Below, piece by piece: positions 17,189-25,945 of a stretch of DNA of 64,000 nucleotides (position 1 is the first letter of the stretch; each line of letters opens with the position of its first letter). Under the pieces are notes generated by a model, which searched no databases, was not told the DNA's origin, and worked only from the letters and a program-made list of their open reading frames with translations. Made by a program: the position numbers and the translations under genes. Origin of the DNA: an uncultured Pelagibacteraceae bacterium (GTDB taxonomy: Bacteria > Pseudomonadota > Alphaproteobacteria > Pelagibacterales > Pelagibacteraceae); contig CACIPQ010000002.1 in the NCBI GenBank assembly GCA_902588585.1, positions 113,670-177,669 on the forward strand, read 5' to 3'.

Positions 17189-18130
17189 ATGATTAAAAAG
17201 ATTTACGGTCAACATACATTTTATTTCTCTGTTTTAATAATTGTATTATTAATAATTACATTAGTAACTGGAAGTAGTGTGGAATTTTTAAATGAGCTAA
17301 TAATTTCATTCGTTTGTTTATTTTTAATTTTATCAGTGGGAATATCACACGGGGCAATGGATAACTATAAGGCAAATAAAATTTTAAAAATTTATAAAAT
17401 AAATAATAAAATAATATTTTATTTAATTTATACGCTAATCTCACTTTTAGTAATCATCCTTTGGTTTTTCTTTGCATCACTAACTTTATTAGTTTTTTTA
17501 CTTCTTGCTTCTTATCATTTTGGTAGAGAAGATACTTCTTTCTTAAACATAGGGAATTCTAATTTTGATCAGTTATTTTATTTAATAAAAGGGTCTTTAA
17601 TAATATTTGCACCACTCTTTTTTCATATTGATGAAACTTTAAAAATTTTTGAAGTTTTATTGATAAATAATGAAGTTTTGTTTTTTATTAAAGATCAACA
17701 TTGGATAGTTAATATTTCTCTCAGTTTAGGTGTTTTAGGGTATGTATATTTTATTTTTAAAAAAAGATTTGAAGATTTTGAAATTTTACTTCTGGATATA
17801 TTCTCTATTCTTATTTTAAATTTTATTTTTTTTCCTTTAATTGCTTTTACAATTTATTTTTGTTTCCTGCATTCGATAAGACATATAATATCAATATCTT
17901 TTGAATTAGATAAAAACAGTTTTTCAAATGGAGTTAAAATCTTTGTTAGGAAAGCATTACCGTTAACAATTGTGACAGCTTTGTTGTATTTGTTGGCAGT
18001 AGTTTATCTTTCAAATTCATATGGTCTAAATAATGTAATTATCCAAGTAATATTTATTGGTTTGGCGTCATTAACATTTCCGCATATATTGCTCGAATAT
18101 TTAATAGAAAAAAATGAAAAAAGAACTTAA
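17189..18130 (+). CDS. blh: Brp/Blh beta-carotene 15,15'-dioxygenase (retinal-forming)
   Basis: 313-residue polytopic membrane protein. The four conserved His motifs of the Brp/Blh family are present: SHGAMDNYKA, SYHFGREDTS, FLHSIRHII and FPHILLEYL. It cleaves beta-carotene to two retinals, the chromophore of microbial rhodopsins. The retinal pathway ends here; a proteorhodopsin gene is not in this window but is strongly implied. It overlaps ispH by 17 nt. Confidence 0.94.
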   Translation: MIKKIYGQHTFYFSVLIIVLLIITLVTGSSVEFLNELIISFVCLFLILSVGISHGAMDNYKANKILKIYKINNKIIFYLIYTLISLLVIILWFFFASLTLLVFLLLASYHFGREDTSFLNIGNSNFDQLFYLIKGSLIIFAPLFFHIDETLKIFEVLLINNEVLFFIKDQHWIVNISLSLGVLGYVYFIFKKRFEDFEILLLDIFSILILNFIFFPLIAFTIYFCFLHSIRHIISISFELDKNSFSNGVKIFVRKALPLTIVTALLYLLAVVYLSNSYGLNNVIIQVIFIGLASLTFPHILLEYLIEKNEKRT

Positions 18131-19049
18131 AATTTTTTTAGCATCACCAAGAGGATTTTGTGCTGGGGTTGATAGAGCTATAGAAATAGTAAAAAAAACT
18201 TTAGAAAAATATGGTTCGCCGGTGTATGTAAGGCATGAAATAGTTCACAACAAAAATGTTGTTGAGTCACTTAAAAAATTAGGAGCTATTTTTATAGAAG
18301 AAATTTCAGAAATTTCAGATTCAACACGGCCTGTTATATTTTCAGCCCACGGTGTTCCTAAAAAAGTACCCGAAGAAGCAAAGATTAAAAAAATTTTTTA
18401 TGTTGACGCTACTTGCCCATTAGTTTCCAAAGTGCATCGTGAGACTGAACAATTATATAAAAAGGGCTTTGATATTGTTTTAATAGGACACAGAAATCAT
18501 CCTGAAGTTGTTGGTACTATGGGTCAGCTACCTAATGGATCCATTAAACTTATAGAAACTGTCGATGAGGTAAAAAATTTAAACTTTACAAAACCATTGG
18601 CCTATGTGACTCAAACAACTTTATCAGTTGACGATACAAAGGAAATTATTGATACTTTAAAAATAAAATTTCCAAATATAAAGGGCCCAATTAAAGAAGA
18701 TATTTGTTATGCAACAACAAATAGGCAGGCTGCGGTAAAAAAAATTGCAGCTAATTGTGAAATGTTTTTTATAATAGGAAGTAGAAATTCTTCTAATTCA
18801 GCAAGGTTGGTTGAGGTTGCAAAGAAATCAGGGTGTAAAGATTCTGAGCTCATTTTCGATGGAAAAAAAGCTCCTATAGACAAAATAAAAAACTGCAAGA
18901 CTATTGGCTTGTCATCTGGTGCATCTGCTCCGGAAGAGTTGGTTCAAAACTTTATTGCAGAAATAAAAAAAGACATGCAAGTTTCTATTGAGGAAGTTAT
19001 AACAGCAAATGAAAAAGTAGTTTTTAAATTACCAAAAGAGTTAAATTAA
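18114..19049 (+). CDS. ispH: 4-hydroxy-3-methylbut-2-enyl diphosphate reductase
   Basis: 311-residue 4Fe-4S enzyme making IPP and DMAPP, the last MEP step. Cluster cysteines are in SPRGFCAGVDRA, VDATCPLV and EDICYATTNRQ; the catalytic Glu/Thr region YVTQTTLSVDD and the C-terminal SSGASAPEELV are also present. Overlap with blh ties isoprenoid supply to carotenoid synthesis. thrB follows without any gap. Confidence 0.97.
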   Translation: MKKELKIFLASPRGFCAGVDRAIEIVKKTLEKYGSPVYVRHEIVHNKNVVESLKKLGAIFIEEISEISDSTRPVIFSAHGVPKKVPEEAKIKKIFYVDATCPLVSKVHRETEQLYKKGFDIVLIGHRNHPEVVGTMGQLPNGSIKLIETVDEVKNLNFTKPLAYVTQTTLSVDDTKEIIDTLKIKFPNIKGPIKEDICYATTNRQAAVKKIAANCEMFFIIGSRNSSNSARLVEVAKKSGCKDSELIFDGKKAPIDKIKNCKTIGLSSGASAPEELVQNFIAEIKKDMQVSIEEVITANEKVVFKLPKELN

Positions 19050-20018
19050 ATGGCTATCTATACAAAATTAGATAAAGTAAAAATCAATTCTATTCTCTCA
19101 AACTACAGTCTGGGTAATTTAAAAAAATTTGAAGGTATTAAAGAGGGAATTGAAAATACAAACTATTCAATAGAAACTGATAAAGGTAAATATATTTTAA
19201 CAATTTATGAAAAAAGAGTTAACAAAAACGATCTTCCTTTTTTTTCTGAATTAATGTTAGGGCTAAGTAACAAAAGTTTTATCTGTCCAAAACCGATATC
19301 GAATAAAAATAACGCATATATATCTGATTTTCAAAATAAAAAATTTATGATTGCTAGTTTTTTGGAAGGTAAGGCTAAAAAAAATTTGTCTCCATCAGAT
19401 TGTAAAATAGCTGGTAGAGAATCTGCAAGATTACACGAAATTACAAAAAATTTTCATTTTAAAAGACAGAATGATTTGTCAGTAAAATCATGGAGAAAAA
19501 TTTTTGACCAGGTGAAAGATGAATGTAACAAAATCCATTCTGATCTTCCAAGATTGATAGAGGCAAATTTGAATGATGTTGAAAAAAATTGGCCAAATAA
19601 TCTACCTACTGGAATTATTCATGCAGACCTTTTTAACGATAATATTTTTTTTAAAAATAATAAATTTTCTGGTTTTATTGATTTTTACTTTTCGTGTAAT
19701 GATTTTTATGCTTTTGAAATCGCGATATGCTTTAATGCTTTATGTTTTGATGGAGTAAAACAAAATTTAAGTTTTAACGTAACAAAAGCCAAAAAATTTA
19801 TAGAAGGCTACAACGAAATTAGAAAAATCTCTAACGAAGAGAAGAGATCTATCAAGGTTCTTTCCCAAGGTGCTGCTTTAAGATTCCTTCTGACTAGAGT
19901 GTTTGACTATATAAATATCGTAGATGGTGCGGTTGTAAAAATTAAGGATCCTATTGAATATCTAAAACGACTTGAATTTCATAAGAATGCAAAAAATCTT
20001 GAGGATTATTTTATTTAA
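19050..20018 (+). CDS. thrB: Homoserine kinase (APH-fold type)
   Basis: 322 residues of the ThrB type II, aminoglycoside phosphotransferase-like fold used in many alphaproteobacteria. NTNYSIETDKGKYILTIYE forms the nucleotide-binding strand region; IIHADLFNDNIFF carries the catalytic Asp, and GFIDFYFSCND the metal-binding Asp. It phosphorylates homoserine for threonine synthesis; thrC is 1.3 kb away on the other strand. It begins immediately after the ispH stop. Confidence 0.93.
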   Translation: MAIYTKLDKVKINSILSNYSLGNLKKFEGIKEGIENTNYSIETDKGKYILTIYEKRVNKNDLPFFSELMLGLSNKSFICPKPISNKNNAYISDFQNKKFMIASFLEGKAKKNLSPSDCKIAGRESARLHEITKNFHFKRQNDLSVKSWRKIFDQVKDECNKIHSDLPRLIEANLNDVEKNWPNNLPTGIIHADLFNDNIFFKNNKFSGFIDFYFSCNDFYAFEIAICFNALCFDGVKQNLSFNVTKAKKFIEGYNEIRKISNEEKRSIKVLSQGAALRFLLTRVFDYINIVDGAVVKIKDPIEYLKRLEFHKNAKNLEDYFI

Positions 20019-20019
20019 A

Positions 20020-20448
20020 ATGAAATATAAAATATATACAGACGGAGCATGCTCAGGTAATCCTGGTCCAGGTGGTTGGGCAGTTATAATTCTTATTAAC
20101 AACGAAATAAAAGAAATGTTTTTTGGAAGTGAAAAAAATACAACCAATAACCAAATGGAACTTTTAGCTCCGATTAAAGCAATTCAAAAATTTAAAAAAA
20201 AATCAGAAATTTCAATTTTTACTGACTCAACTTACGTAAGAGATGGGATTACAATCTGGATTAAGCGGTGGGAAAAAAATGGATGGAAAACTTCATCAAA
20301 AAAACCTGTGAAAAACAAAGAGTTGTGGAAAAAATTAAAAAATTTATCGTCTAAACACTCTATAAAATGGATTTGGGTAAAAGGCCATGCTCAGGACAAA
20401 TATAATAATCTTGTTGACGAACTTGCTCAGGAAGCTATAAAAAAATAA
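20020..20448 (+). CDS. rnhA: Ribonuclease HI
   Basis: 142 residues from the ATG at 20020. It starts with IYTDGACSGNPGPGGWAVI (catalytic Asp), then TTNNQMELLAPI (Glu), FTDSTYVRDG (Asp), and WVKGHAQDKYNNLVDELA (His and last Asp), giving the complete DEDD active site. A longer frame begins 48 nt upstream inside thrB but adds residues unlike the family. The start is 1 nt after the thrB stop. Confidence 0.96.
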   Translation: MKYKIYTDGACSGNPGPGGWAVIILINNEIKEMFFGSEKNTTNNQMELLAPIKAIQKFKKKSEISIFTDSTYVRDGITIWIKRWEKNGWKTSSKKPVKNKELWKKLKNLSSKHSIKWIWVKGHAQDKYNNLVDELAQEAIKK

Positions 20449-20829
20449 ATGATCAAGCAAATACCAAGCAAAGAAATTAAAGATTATATAAAAAATAATC
20501 CAAAGAGTGTTTTACTTGATGTGAGAACGAAAGAAGAATGGGATCAGATTGGTAAACCTGATGGTGACAAAATCGGTTTAAAAACTTATTTTTTATCTTC
20601 CCAATTTCAAGGAGCAGTTATCAATGAAAATTTTGTAGAAGAATTTAAAAATTTAAATATAGAAAAAGATTGTCAGCTCTTAATCATGTGTGGATCAGGT
20701 AATAGATCTCAAAGAGCAGCTGAGTTATTAACTAAAGCGGGCTATAATTGTTCAAATGTTTCGGATGGTTTTAGAGGAGACGGAGGAGAAAAAATTGGTT
20801 GGAAAAATAATCAATTACCAACTAAATAA
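20449..20829 (+). CDS. Rhodanese-domain protein
   Basis: 126-residue single rhodanese domain. LLDVRTKEEWDQIG is the N-terminal CH2A-like motif; the active-site loop is MCGSGNRSQRAA with the catalytic Cys. It could carry persulfide sulfur; the actual acceptor is not evident. It begins directly after rnhA, and its stop codon abuts the stop of the convergent peroxiredoxin gene with no intergenic base. Confidence 0.88.
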   Translation: MIKQIPSKEIKDYIKNNPKSVLLDVRTKEEWDQIGKPDGDKIGLKTYFLSSQFQGAVINENFVEEFKNLNIEKDCQLLIMCGSGNRSQRAAELLTKAGYNCSNVSDGFRGDGGEKIGWKNNQLPTK

Positions 20830-21318
20830 TTAAATGTCTTCCAAAAATTTTTCTGCAGATGAAATTTCACACTGACCAGTATCTTCTTCAACACTTATCT
20901 TCTTAATTTTTCCTTCATCCACAAGCATAGTGTATCTCGATGATCTGATTCCCAAACCTTTCGCTGATTTGTCTGTTTCTAAACCCATAAGCTTTGTAAA
21001 TTGGCAAAAAGGATCGCCCAACATTAGTATTTTGTTACCAACGTTGTTTTTGTCACCCCAAGCTTTCATAACGAATGGATCATTCACTGACAAACATAAA
21101 ATATTTTGTACTCCTTTTTTAAGTGCGTTCTCATATGATTTTATAAATCCTGGTAGATGTTTTGCAGAACAAACAGAAGTAAAAGCACCTGGTAATCCAA
21201 AAATAATTGTTTTCCCACTGACGGTAAAATCTCTTATATCTTTCTTTTGAACTAAATTACTATTATCCAGAAAAAAAACTAAAGCAGAAGGAAGATCGTC
21301 TCCAATTTTAACTTTCAT
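20830..21318 (-). CDS. Peroxiredoxin, Prx5/redoxin type
   Basis: 162 residues. FGLPGAFTSVCSAKHLPGF carries the peroxidatic Cys in the Prx5 context, and FVMKAWGD and the C-terminal RYTMLVDEGKIKKI are family marks. It reduces peroxides using thiol donors, probably glutathione or glutaredoxin. Its start overlaps the end of thrC by 11 nt, making it the last gene of the long oxidase-thrC transcription unit, where a peroxide scavenger is plausible. Confidence 0.92.
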   Translation of the reverse strand: MKVKIGDDLPSALVFFLDNSNLVQKKDIRDFTVSGKTIIFGLPGAFTSVCSAKHLPGFIKSYENALKKGVQNILCLSVNDPFVMKAWGDKNNVGNKILMLGDPFCQFTKLMGLETDKSAKGLGIRSSRYTMLVDEGKIKKISVEEDTGQCEISSAEKFLEDI

Positions 21319-22690
21319 TTGATTTCTCCAAAATATAACTTTTAACGTCTAAAAGATTGTTTTCTAAGATATCATATTTTTCTTTTTTATCTAATGTATT
21401 AGATAACTGAGATGGTATTGTAATTTTTTTAGAAGTAGCCATTTTTATAGTTTCTAAAAACTTATATGGATGTGCGGTACTAAGAATTAGGGTTTCTGAA
21501 CCATCATTATTTTTTTTGGCCGCTCCTACAGCGGTAGCTGTGTGAGGATCTAATATAAAATTATATTTATCAGAAAAGTTTTTAATAATTTCCAAGGTTT
21601 GTTTGTCACTTGTTTTTTCAGCACAAAAGTCTTTTTTTATAATATTTACTTCTTCTGAGCTGAGTTTAAATGAACCTTTAGATGCAAGGTTTGACATTAA
21701 ACTTGATACTTTATTATCGTCCTGGTTTAGAACGTCGAAAAGTAATCTTTCAAAATTACTTGAAACTTGTACATCCATACTTGGAGAAAGCGATGGTTTT
21801 ACTTTGCTTGGTTTATACTCGCCTGAATTAATAACTCTTTGTAAAATATCATTTTCGTTTGTAGCTACTATTAATTTTTTTATAGGTAAGCCCATTTTTT
21901 TAGCCACATATCCAGCATAAACATCTCCGAAATTTCCTGTTGGAACTGAAAAGCTTATTTTTTTGTTTTTAAATTGAAAATATGAGTAAAAATAATAAAC
22001 AACCTGACAAACTATTCTAGCCCAATTTATAGAATTAACAGCTGACATATTAATTTTTTCTCTAAAAGAATTATCAGAAAACATATCTTTAACTATTTTT
22101 TGGCAATCATCGAATGTTCCTTTGATGGCAATATTATAAATATTATTTGAGCCTATTGTTGTCATAATTTTTCTCTGTATATTAGAAATTTTATTATGAG
22201 GGTGTAAAACAAAAACATTAATATTTTTTCTATCGTTAAGAGCAGAAATAGCAGCTGATCCGGTATCACCCGAAGTAGCTACAATAATGTTAATTTTATT
22301 TTGTGAAGACGTTTTAAGTTCATCATACATATTTCCTATCACTTGCATAGCAACATCTTTAAAAGCAAGAGTCGGCCCATGAAATAACTCTACAAGATTT
22401 ATGTCTCCAATTTTTTTTATTTTAACAACGTCTTTGGTTGCAAAACTTTTATAGGATTTATCTATTAGTTTGTTTAATTTATTTTTTTCTATATCTGGTG
22501 AGCAAAAATTTAAAATTATTTCTGTAGCAAGCTCAACATATGACATTTTGCTCAAATCTTTAAGTTCAGACTCATTATAAATTTTAATTTTTTTAGGGAT
22601 AAACAGTCCGCCATCCGGGGCCAAACCTCTTAAAAAAACATCTTTGAAACCAAAGTTTAATTTTTTATTTCTGGTACTGATATATTCCAC
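21308..22690 (-). CDS. thrC: Threonine synthase
   Basis: 460 residues. PLP enzyme converting phosphohomoserine to threonine. N-terminal SRG/APDGGLFIP-type segment, ELFHGPTLAFKDVAMQ with the PLP Lys, and ATSGDTGSAAIS and SVPTGNFGDVYAGYVA are canonical. The start codon is GTG at 22690, sharing its G with the TAG of the upstream 57-aa ORF (TAGTG), which supports this start and suggests coupled translation. Its partner thrB is on the opposite strand at 19050. Confidence 0.96.
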   Translation of the reverse strand: MEYISTRNKKLNFGFKDVFLRGLAPDGGLFIPKKIKIYNESELKDLSKMSYVELATEIILNFCSPDIEKNKLNKLIDKSYKSFATKDVVKIKKIGDINLVELFHGPTLAFKDVAMQVIGNMYDELKTSSQNKINIIVATSGDTGSAAISALNDRKNINVFVLHPHNKISNIQRKIMTTIGSNNIYNIAIKGTFDDCQKIVKDMFSDNSFREKINMSAVNSINWARIVCQVVYYFYSYFQFKNKKISFSVPTGNFGDVYAGYVAKKMGLPIKKLIVATNENDILQRVINSGEYKPSKVKPSLSPSMDVQVSSNFERLLFDVLNQDDNKVSSLMSNLASKGSFKLSSEEVNIIKKDFCAEKTSDKQTLEIIKNFSDKYNFILDPHTATAVGAAKKNNDGSETLILSTAHPYKFLETIKMATSKKITIPSQLSNTLDKKEKYDILENNLLDVKSYILEKSNES

Positions 22691-22863
22691 TAGCTAGACG
22701 ACTTTTGCCCTTTTTTGAAATATTTTTTCCAAGTTAAATTTAGTAAACCTAGTACTACAAATGAAAGTAAAATAACGAATAAAGCAATCTGCCCCCCAGA
22801 TGTATCTGAGATACAGACAGCACACAAACTAACTATTTCAGAATTTAATATATTTATGGTCAT
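22690..22863 (-). CDS. Small membrane protein (57 aa) between ctaG and thrC
   Basis: A 57-codon frame fills the only gap in this part of the operon. It overlaps the ctaG stop as ATGA and the thrC start as TAGTG, an arrangement hard to get by chance. The peptide has a polar N-terminus with two cysteines (CAVCISD, a CxxC), one hydrophobic helix (IALFVILLSFVVLGLL) and a lysine-rich C-terminus, so it is probably a single-span inner-membrane protein. I do not recognise a family. Its position suggests a role in oxidase assembly, perhaps with CtaG; that is inference. Confidence 0.72.
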   Translation of the reverse strand: MTINILNSEIVSLCAVCISDTSGGQIALFVILLSFVVLGLLNLTWKKYFKKGQKSSS

Positions 22864-23306
22864 TTTTTAAAAAAAACAAATTGGATTATAGCCTCTTTTA
22901 TATTCTTTGTCACTTTGGGGTCAACTAACAAAACTAGCGCGTACTTTTCTTTTTCTCCCCCTTTTAAAGTCTGCTCTTCATAACAAAAACAGTTTAATTT
23001 TGTAATAAAATCTTTTAATTCACTGGGATAGACTTGAAAAGTAGCCATTCCATTCATGCTTTTTTTGCTTAAATTTTTAACTGTGTAATTAATTGTTTTT
23101 ACTTCACCTGGTACAATAAGCATATTTTTTTCTTCTGTTTCAAATTTAAACGGTAAATCTTTATGAACGCTTGTAATCAATTTGAGTTTAATTATCTGAT
23201 TGCCCTCATCATTTTTTTGAGAGAAAAAAATTGAAATTACAAAAATGGTAAATAAAAGAAATGAAAGAACTATAATTAGTTTATTTGGATTTTTTTTTTT
23301 AAGCAA
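22860..23306 (-). CDS. ctaG: Cytochrome c oxidase copper chaperone (Cox11/CtaG)
   Basis: 148 residues, somewhat shorter than typical CtaG (about 190). One N-terminal membrane anchor is followed by a periplasmic domain with INYTVKNLS, the copper-binding LNCFCYEEQTL (CFC motif) and LVDPKVT. It delivers copper to CuB of subunit I. It overlaps ctaB by 8 nt and the small ORF by 4 nt. Confidence 0.92.
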   Translation of the reverse strand: MLKKKNPNKLIIVLSFLLFTIFVISIFFSQKNDEGNQIIKLKLITSVHKDLPFKFETEEKNMLIVPGEVKTINYTVKNLSKKSMNGMATFQVYPSELKDFITKLNCFCYEEQTLKGGEKEKYALVLLVDPKVTKNIKEAIIQFVFFKK

Positions 23307-24246
23307 ATTTGTCCACTAAAATTGATATAAAAATTGCAAATAAGTAAAGAATTGAAAAAGCAAATATTTGTTTAGCAATTATTTTTTCTGATTTTATACC
23401 TTTTGACTTGAAAAGTTTAAAACAAATGAAAATATAGTATGCACTTAATGGAAAAGAGAATGATAAATAAATTAAACCTAGAAATTTAAAATAAAACGGA
23501 GCTAAAGCTACGGGAAGCAAAAGTACAGAATAGATTAGTATATTTTTTTTTGTAGTTTCGATTCCAGATGTCACTGGCAACATAGGAATGTTGGCTTTTC
23601 TGTAATCTTCGGACTTGAACAAGCTTAAAGCCCAGAAGTGAGATGGTGTCCAAATAAAAATAATAAGAAATAAAATAATTGGCTCTATAGAAATACCTCC
23701 TGTTGCTATCGACCACCCAATTACCGGAGGCAATGCTCCTGCTGCACCACCAATAACAATATTTTGAGGAGTTTTTCTTTTAAGCCATATCGTATAAACA
23801 AAAACATAAAATAAAATTGTTAATGTCAGCAAAGAAGCTGCCATAAGATTTGAAAAGAAATATAAAGCTCCTACTGAAATAAAAGATGATATTGTACCAA
23901 AAATAAGCCCTTGTTTTTTAGTTAATTTTCCAGTTGGAATTGGTCTTAGACAAGTTCTTGACATTACAGAGTCTACATCCGCCTCATACCAACAATTTAG
24001 AGCTCCTGCAGCTCCGGATCCAAGGGCAACCGCTGTAATAGATAGTATGGCATTTATATAATCGACATTTTGAAAAGGAGCAATCAAGAAGCCTACTACG
24101 CATGTAAAAATAGCCAACGACATAACTCTCGGCTTCATTAAATCGTATAAAGCTTTTATATATTGAATATTGTTTAATTTAAGAGTTGGATGATTTTTTT
24201 TTAATCGGTCGTGTCTGAAATTAACATCCATTGTCCATTTGTTCAT
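23299..24246 (-). CDS. ctaB: Protoheme IX farnesyltransferase (heme O synthase)
   Basis: 315-residue polytopic UbiA-family prenyltransferase. NCWYEADVDSVMSRTCLRP is the Asp-rich prenyl-diphosphate site and RPIPTGKL follows; a second site lies near the segment with KSEDYRKANIPMLPV. It makes heme O for the oxidase. The ATG overlaps the stop of the subunit IV gene as TAATG with a GGAG upstream. Confidence 0.95.
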   Translation of the reverse strand: MNKWTMDVNFRHDRLKKNHPTLKLNNIQYIKALYDLMKPRVMSLAIFTCVVGFLIAPFQNVDYINAILSITAVALGSGAAGALNCWYEADVDSVMSRTCLRPIPTGKLTKKQGLIFGTISSFISVGALYFFSNLMAASLLTLTILFYVFVYTIWLKRKTPQNIVIGGAAGALPPVIGWSIATGGISIEPIILFLIIFIWTPSHFWALSLFKSEDYRKANIPMLPVTSGIETTKKNILIYSVLLLPVALAPFYFKFLGLIYLSFSFPLSAYYIFICFKLFKSKGIKSEKIIAKQIFAFSILYLFAIFISILVDKFA

Positions 24247-24590
24247 TATTCTCCTAGAACAAAATAAATAAATCTTGTAAAAACGGTATACTTTCCTTCA
24301 GCAACCATCAGTCCTACAAAACAAGCTATCGCTGTCATAGGCCATAACAAAACATTTACAAGAGTGTAACGTTCCCAAAAAAGATGCATGAAGAAAGCCA
24401 TGATAAGTCCTGCCTTTAAAAACATAAAAATTAAAATTAAAGTCCATCTCAATAAACCTTGAAATTGATACCAATCAACCATGTAAGAAAAAAAGCTTAA
24501 GACAAATAATAGTCCCCAGATCCAAAGATAAATCCCAAGCTTATGTGTTGTTGTTTTTTTTTCTTTATTTGTATCTATATTGTCAGTCAT
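24246..24590 (-). CDS. Cytochrome c oxidase subunit IV (prokaryotic COX4 type)
   Basis: 114 residues, charged N-terminus and three predicted membrane helices (LGIYLWIWGLLFVLSFFSYM; the segment from LILIFMFLKAGLIMAFFMHL; the segment from VLLWPMTAIACFVGLMV). The LKAGLIMAFFMHL motif is the hallmark of small subunit IV of proton-pumping oxidases. It follows the second subunit III-like gene by 8 nt. Confidence 0.88.
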   Translation of the reverse strand: MTDNIDTNKEKKTTTHKLGIYLWIWGLLFVLSFFSYMVDWYQFQGLLRWTLILIFMFLKAGLIMAFFMHLFWERYTLVNVLLWPMTAIACFVGLMVAEGKYTVFTRFIYFVLGE

Positions 24591-24598
24591 AATTTACC

Positions 24599-25303
24599 TT
24601 ACCAAAGATAGAAGAAAGCAAAAATAAAAACCCAAACTAAATCCACGAAGTGCCAGTAAAGCCCCAATATTTCAATAGCAACATAGTCTGATTTCATTGT
24701 GGTAAAGTATCCTCTTTTACCGGTATCAAAATCTCCCCTAAAAACTTTTCTTGAAAAAATAAATAGAAAAATCACTCCTATGGAAACGTGAGTTCCATGA
24801 AAACCTGTTATCATAAAGAAAAAAGATCCAAATTGTCCAGCGCCGAAAGGGTTTTCCCAAGGTCTAACACCTTCGTGAATAAGTTTGGACCATTCAAATG
24901 CTTGCATTCCAACAAATGTGAGTCCTCCTATAGCAGTAAGCAAAATAAACCATCCGCACATTTTCTTGTTTCTTTCATATCCATACTTAACTGCTAGCGC
25001 CATGGTTCCACTGCTGGTAATTAAAACAAAAGTCATTATAGCTATTAACAATAGGGGTACTGGAACACCCATAAAATCCAATGCGAATACTTCACTTGGA
25101 TTTGGCCATTCAACTACCGTGGATGCCCTACCCTTCATGTAAGAAATTAAAAAACAGCTAAAAATAAAGGTATCGCTTAATAGAAAAATCCACATCATGG
25201 ATTTTCCCCATTGAACGCCTTTAAAAGCTGTTTGATCCGAACCTAGATCGCTAGGTATGCTTTTCCAGCCTTTAGGAAGATTTTCTAGTGATGAATCAGA
25301 CAT
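24599..25303 (-). CDS. Cytochrome c oxidase subunit III family (second copy, CoxP-like)
   Basis: 234 residues with several membrane helices; WIFLLSDTFIFSCFLISY and ITGFHGTHVSIGVIFLF are the COX3 signatures (HGxHxxxG) and YWHFVDLVWVFIFAFFY ends the protein. It is the second of two adjacent subunit III-like genes, as in coxMNOP-type operons described in Bradyrhizobium. The two copies differ too much in sequence to be a recent duplication. Confidence 0.9.
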   Translation of the reverse strand: MSDSSLENLPKGWKSIPSDLGSDQTAFKGVQWGKSMMWIFLLSDTFIFSCFLISYMKGRASTVVEWPNPSEVFALDFMGVPVPLLLIAIMTFVLITSSGTMALAVKYGYERNKKMCGWFILLTAIGGLTFVGMQAFEWSKLIHEGVRPWENPFGAGQFGSFFFMITGFHGTHVSIGVIFLFIFSRKVFRGDFDTGKRGYFTTMKSDYVAIEILGLYWHFVDLVWVFIFAFFYLW

Positions 25304-25312
25304 TATACTCCT

Positions 25313-25945
25313 TTAACTTGATAACATTAAACCGAACAACACTATCCATACAGCTAGAAGAAAGTGCCAGTAAGTTCCACAGATTTCAATTTGATGGTTT
25401 ATATCTTTTTTATCATTATTTTTTTTCAAAAATTTTGCAGTTGTCTTTCCCCAAAAATATATGCCGCCTATTAAGTGAAGGCCGTGTAGGGTTGTAAATA
25501 GGTAGAAAAAAGCATTCGCTACATTTGTAGTGGCATAGTAACCCGTACTCATAAGTTGATACCAAACTATCAATTGACCGATTAAAAAAGCATATGCCAG
25601 AAAACCAATAAAATATAATCCATTTTTCGTTCTTTCGTACAAATCTTTTTTTGAATAATTTTCAGTCAGATAAAATACGATACTGCTTAAAATTAGAATT
25701 CCTGTATTTAACCAAAGCAACCAAGGTTCTGGCATATTTTTCCAATCGCTAACCAGCATACGATCGGAGTAAGCAACAATAAATAAAGAAAACAATACTA
25801 TGCTAACAGCCATTATTGTTCTTAAACCTACCTTATATTTGCTTAAACTTAATGTCTGACCTTCGTGCTTATTATCAGATTCGATTTGTCCTTTTTCCCA
25901 AGGTTTTTCAGCTAATAATCCAAAAATATTTTTTGCTTTGCTCAC
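25313..25945 (-). CDS. Cytochrome c oxidase subunit III family (first copy, CoxO-like)
   Basis: 210 residues, polytopic. YLFTTLHGLHLIGGIYFW carries the HGxHxxGG element and CGTYWHFLLAVWIVLFGLML the C-terminal YWHF of COX3. The conserved N-terminal Glu region is less clear than in the second copy. Its start overlaps the coxA stop (ATGA), so it is co-translated with subunit I. Confidence 0.88.
   Translation of the reverse strand: MSKAKNIFGLLAEKPWEKGQIESDNKHEGQTLSLSKYKVGLRTIMAVSIVLFSLFIVAYSDRMLVSDWKNMPEPWLLWLNTGILILSSIVFYLTENYSKKDLYERTKNGLYFIGFLAYAFLIGQLIVWYQLMSTGYYATTNVANAFFYLFTTLHGLHLIGGIYFWGKTTAKFLKKNNDKKDINHQIEICGTYWHFLLAVWIVLFGLMLSS

Noticed and set aside
13813..18130. Proteorhodopsin gene linked to the retinal cluster
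   Set aside because: No seven-helix frame with a retinal-binding Lys motif occurs near crt/blh; the polytopic ORF there is Blh.
24599..25945. Recent duplication of coxC
   Set aside because: The two subunit III-like proteins share only the family motifs, so they are old paralogues rather than a recent copy.
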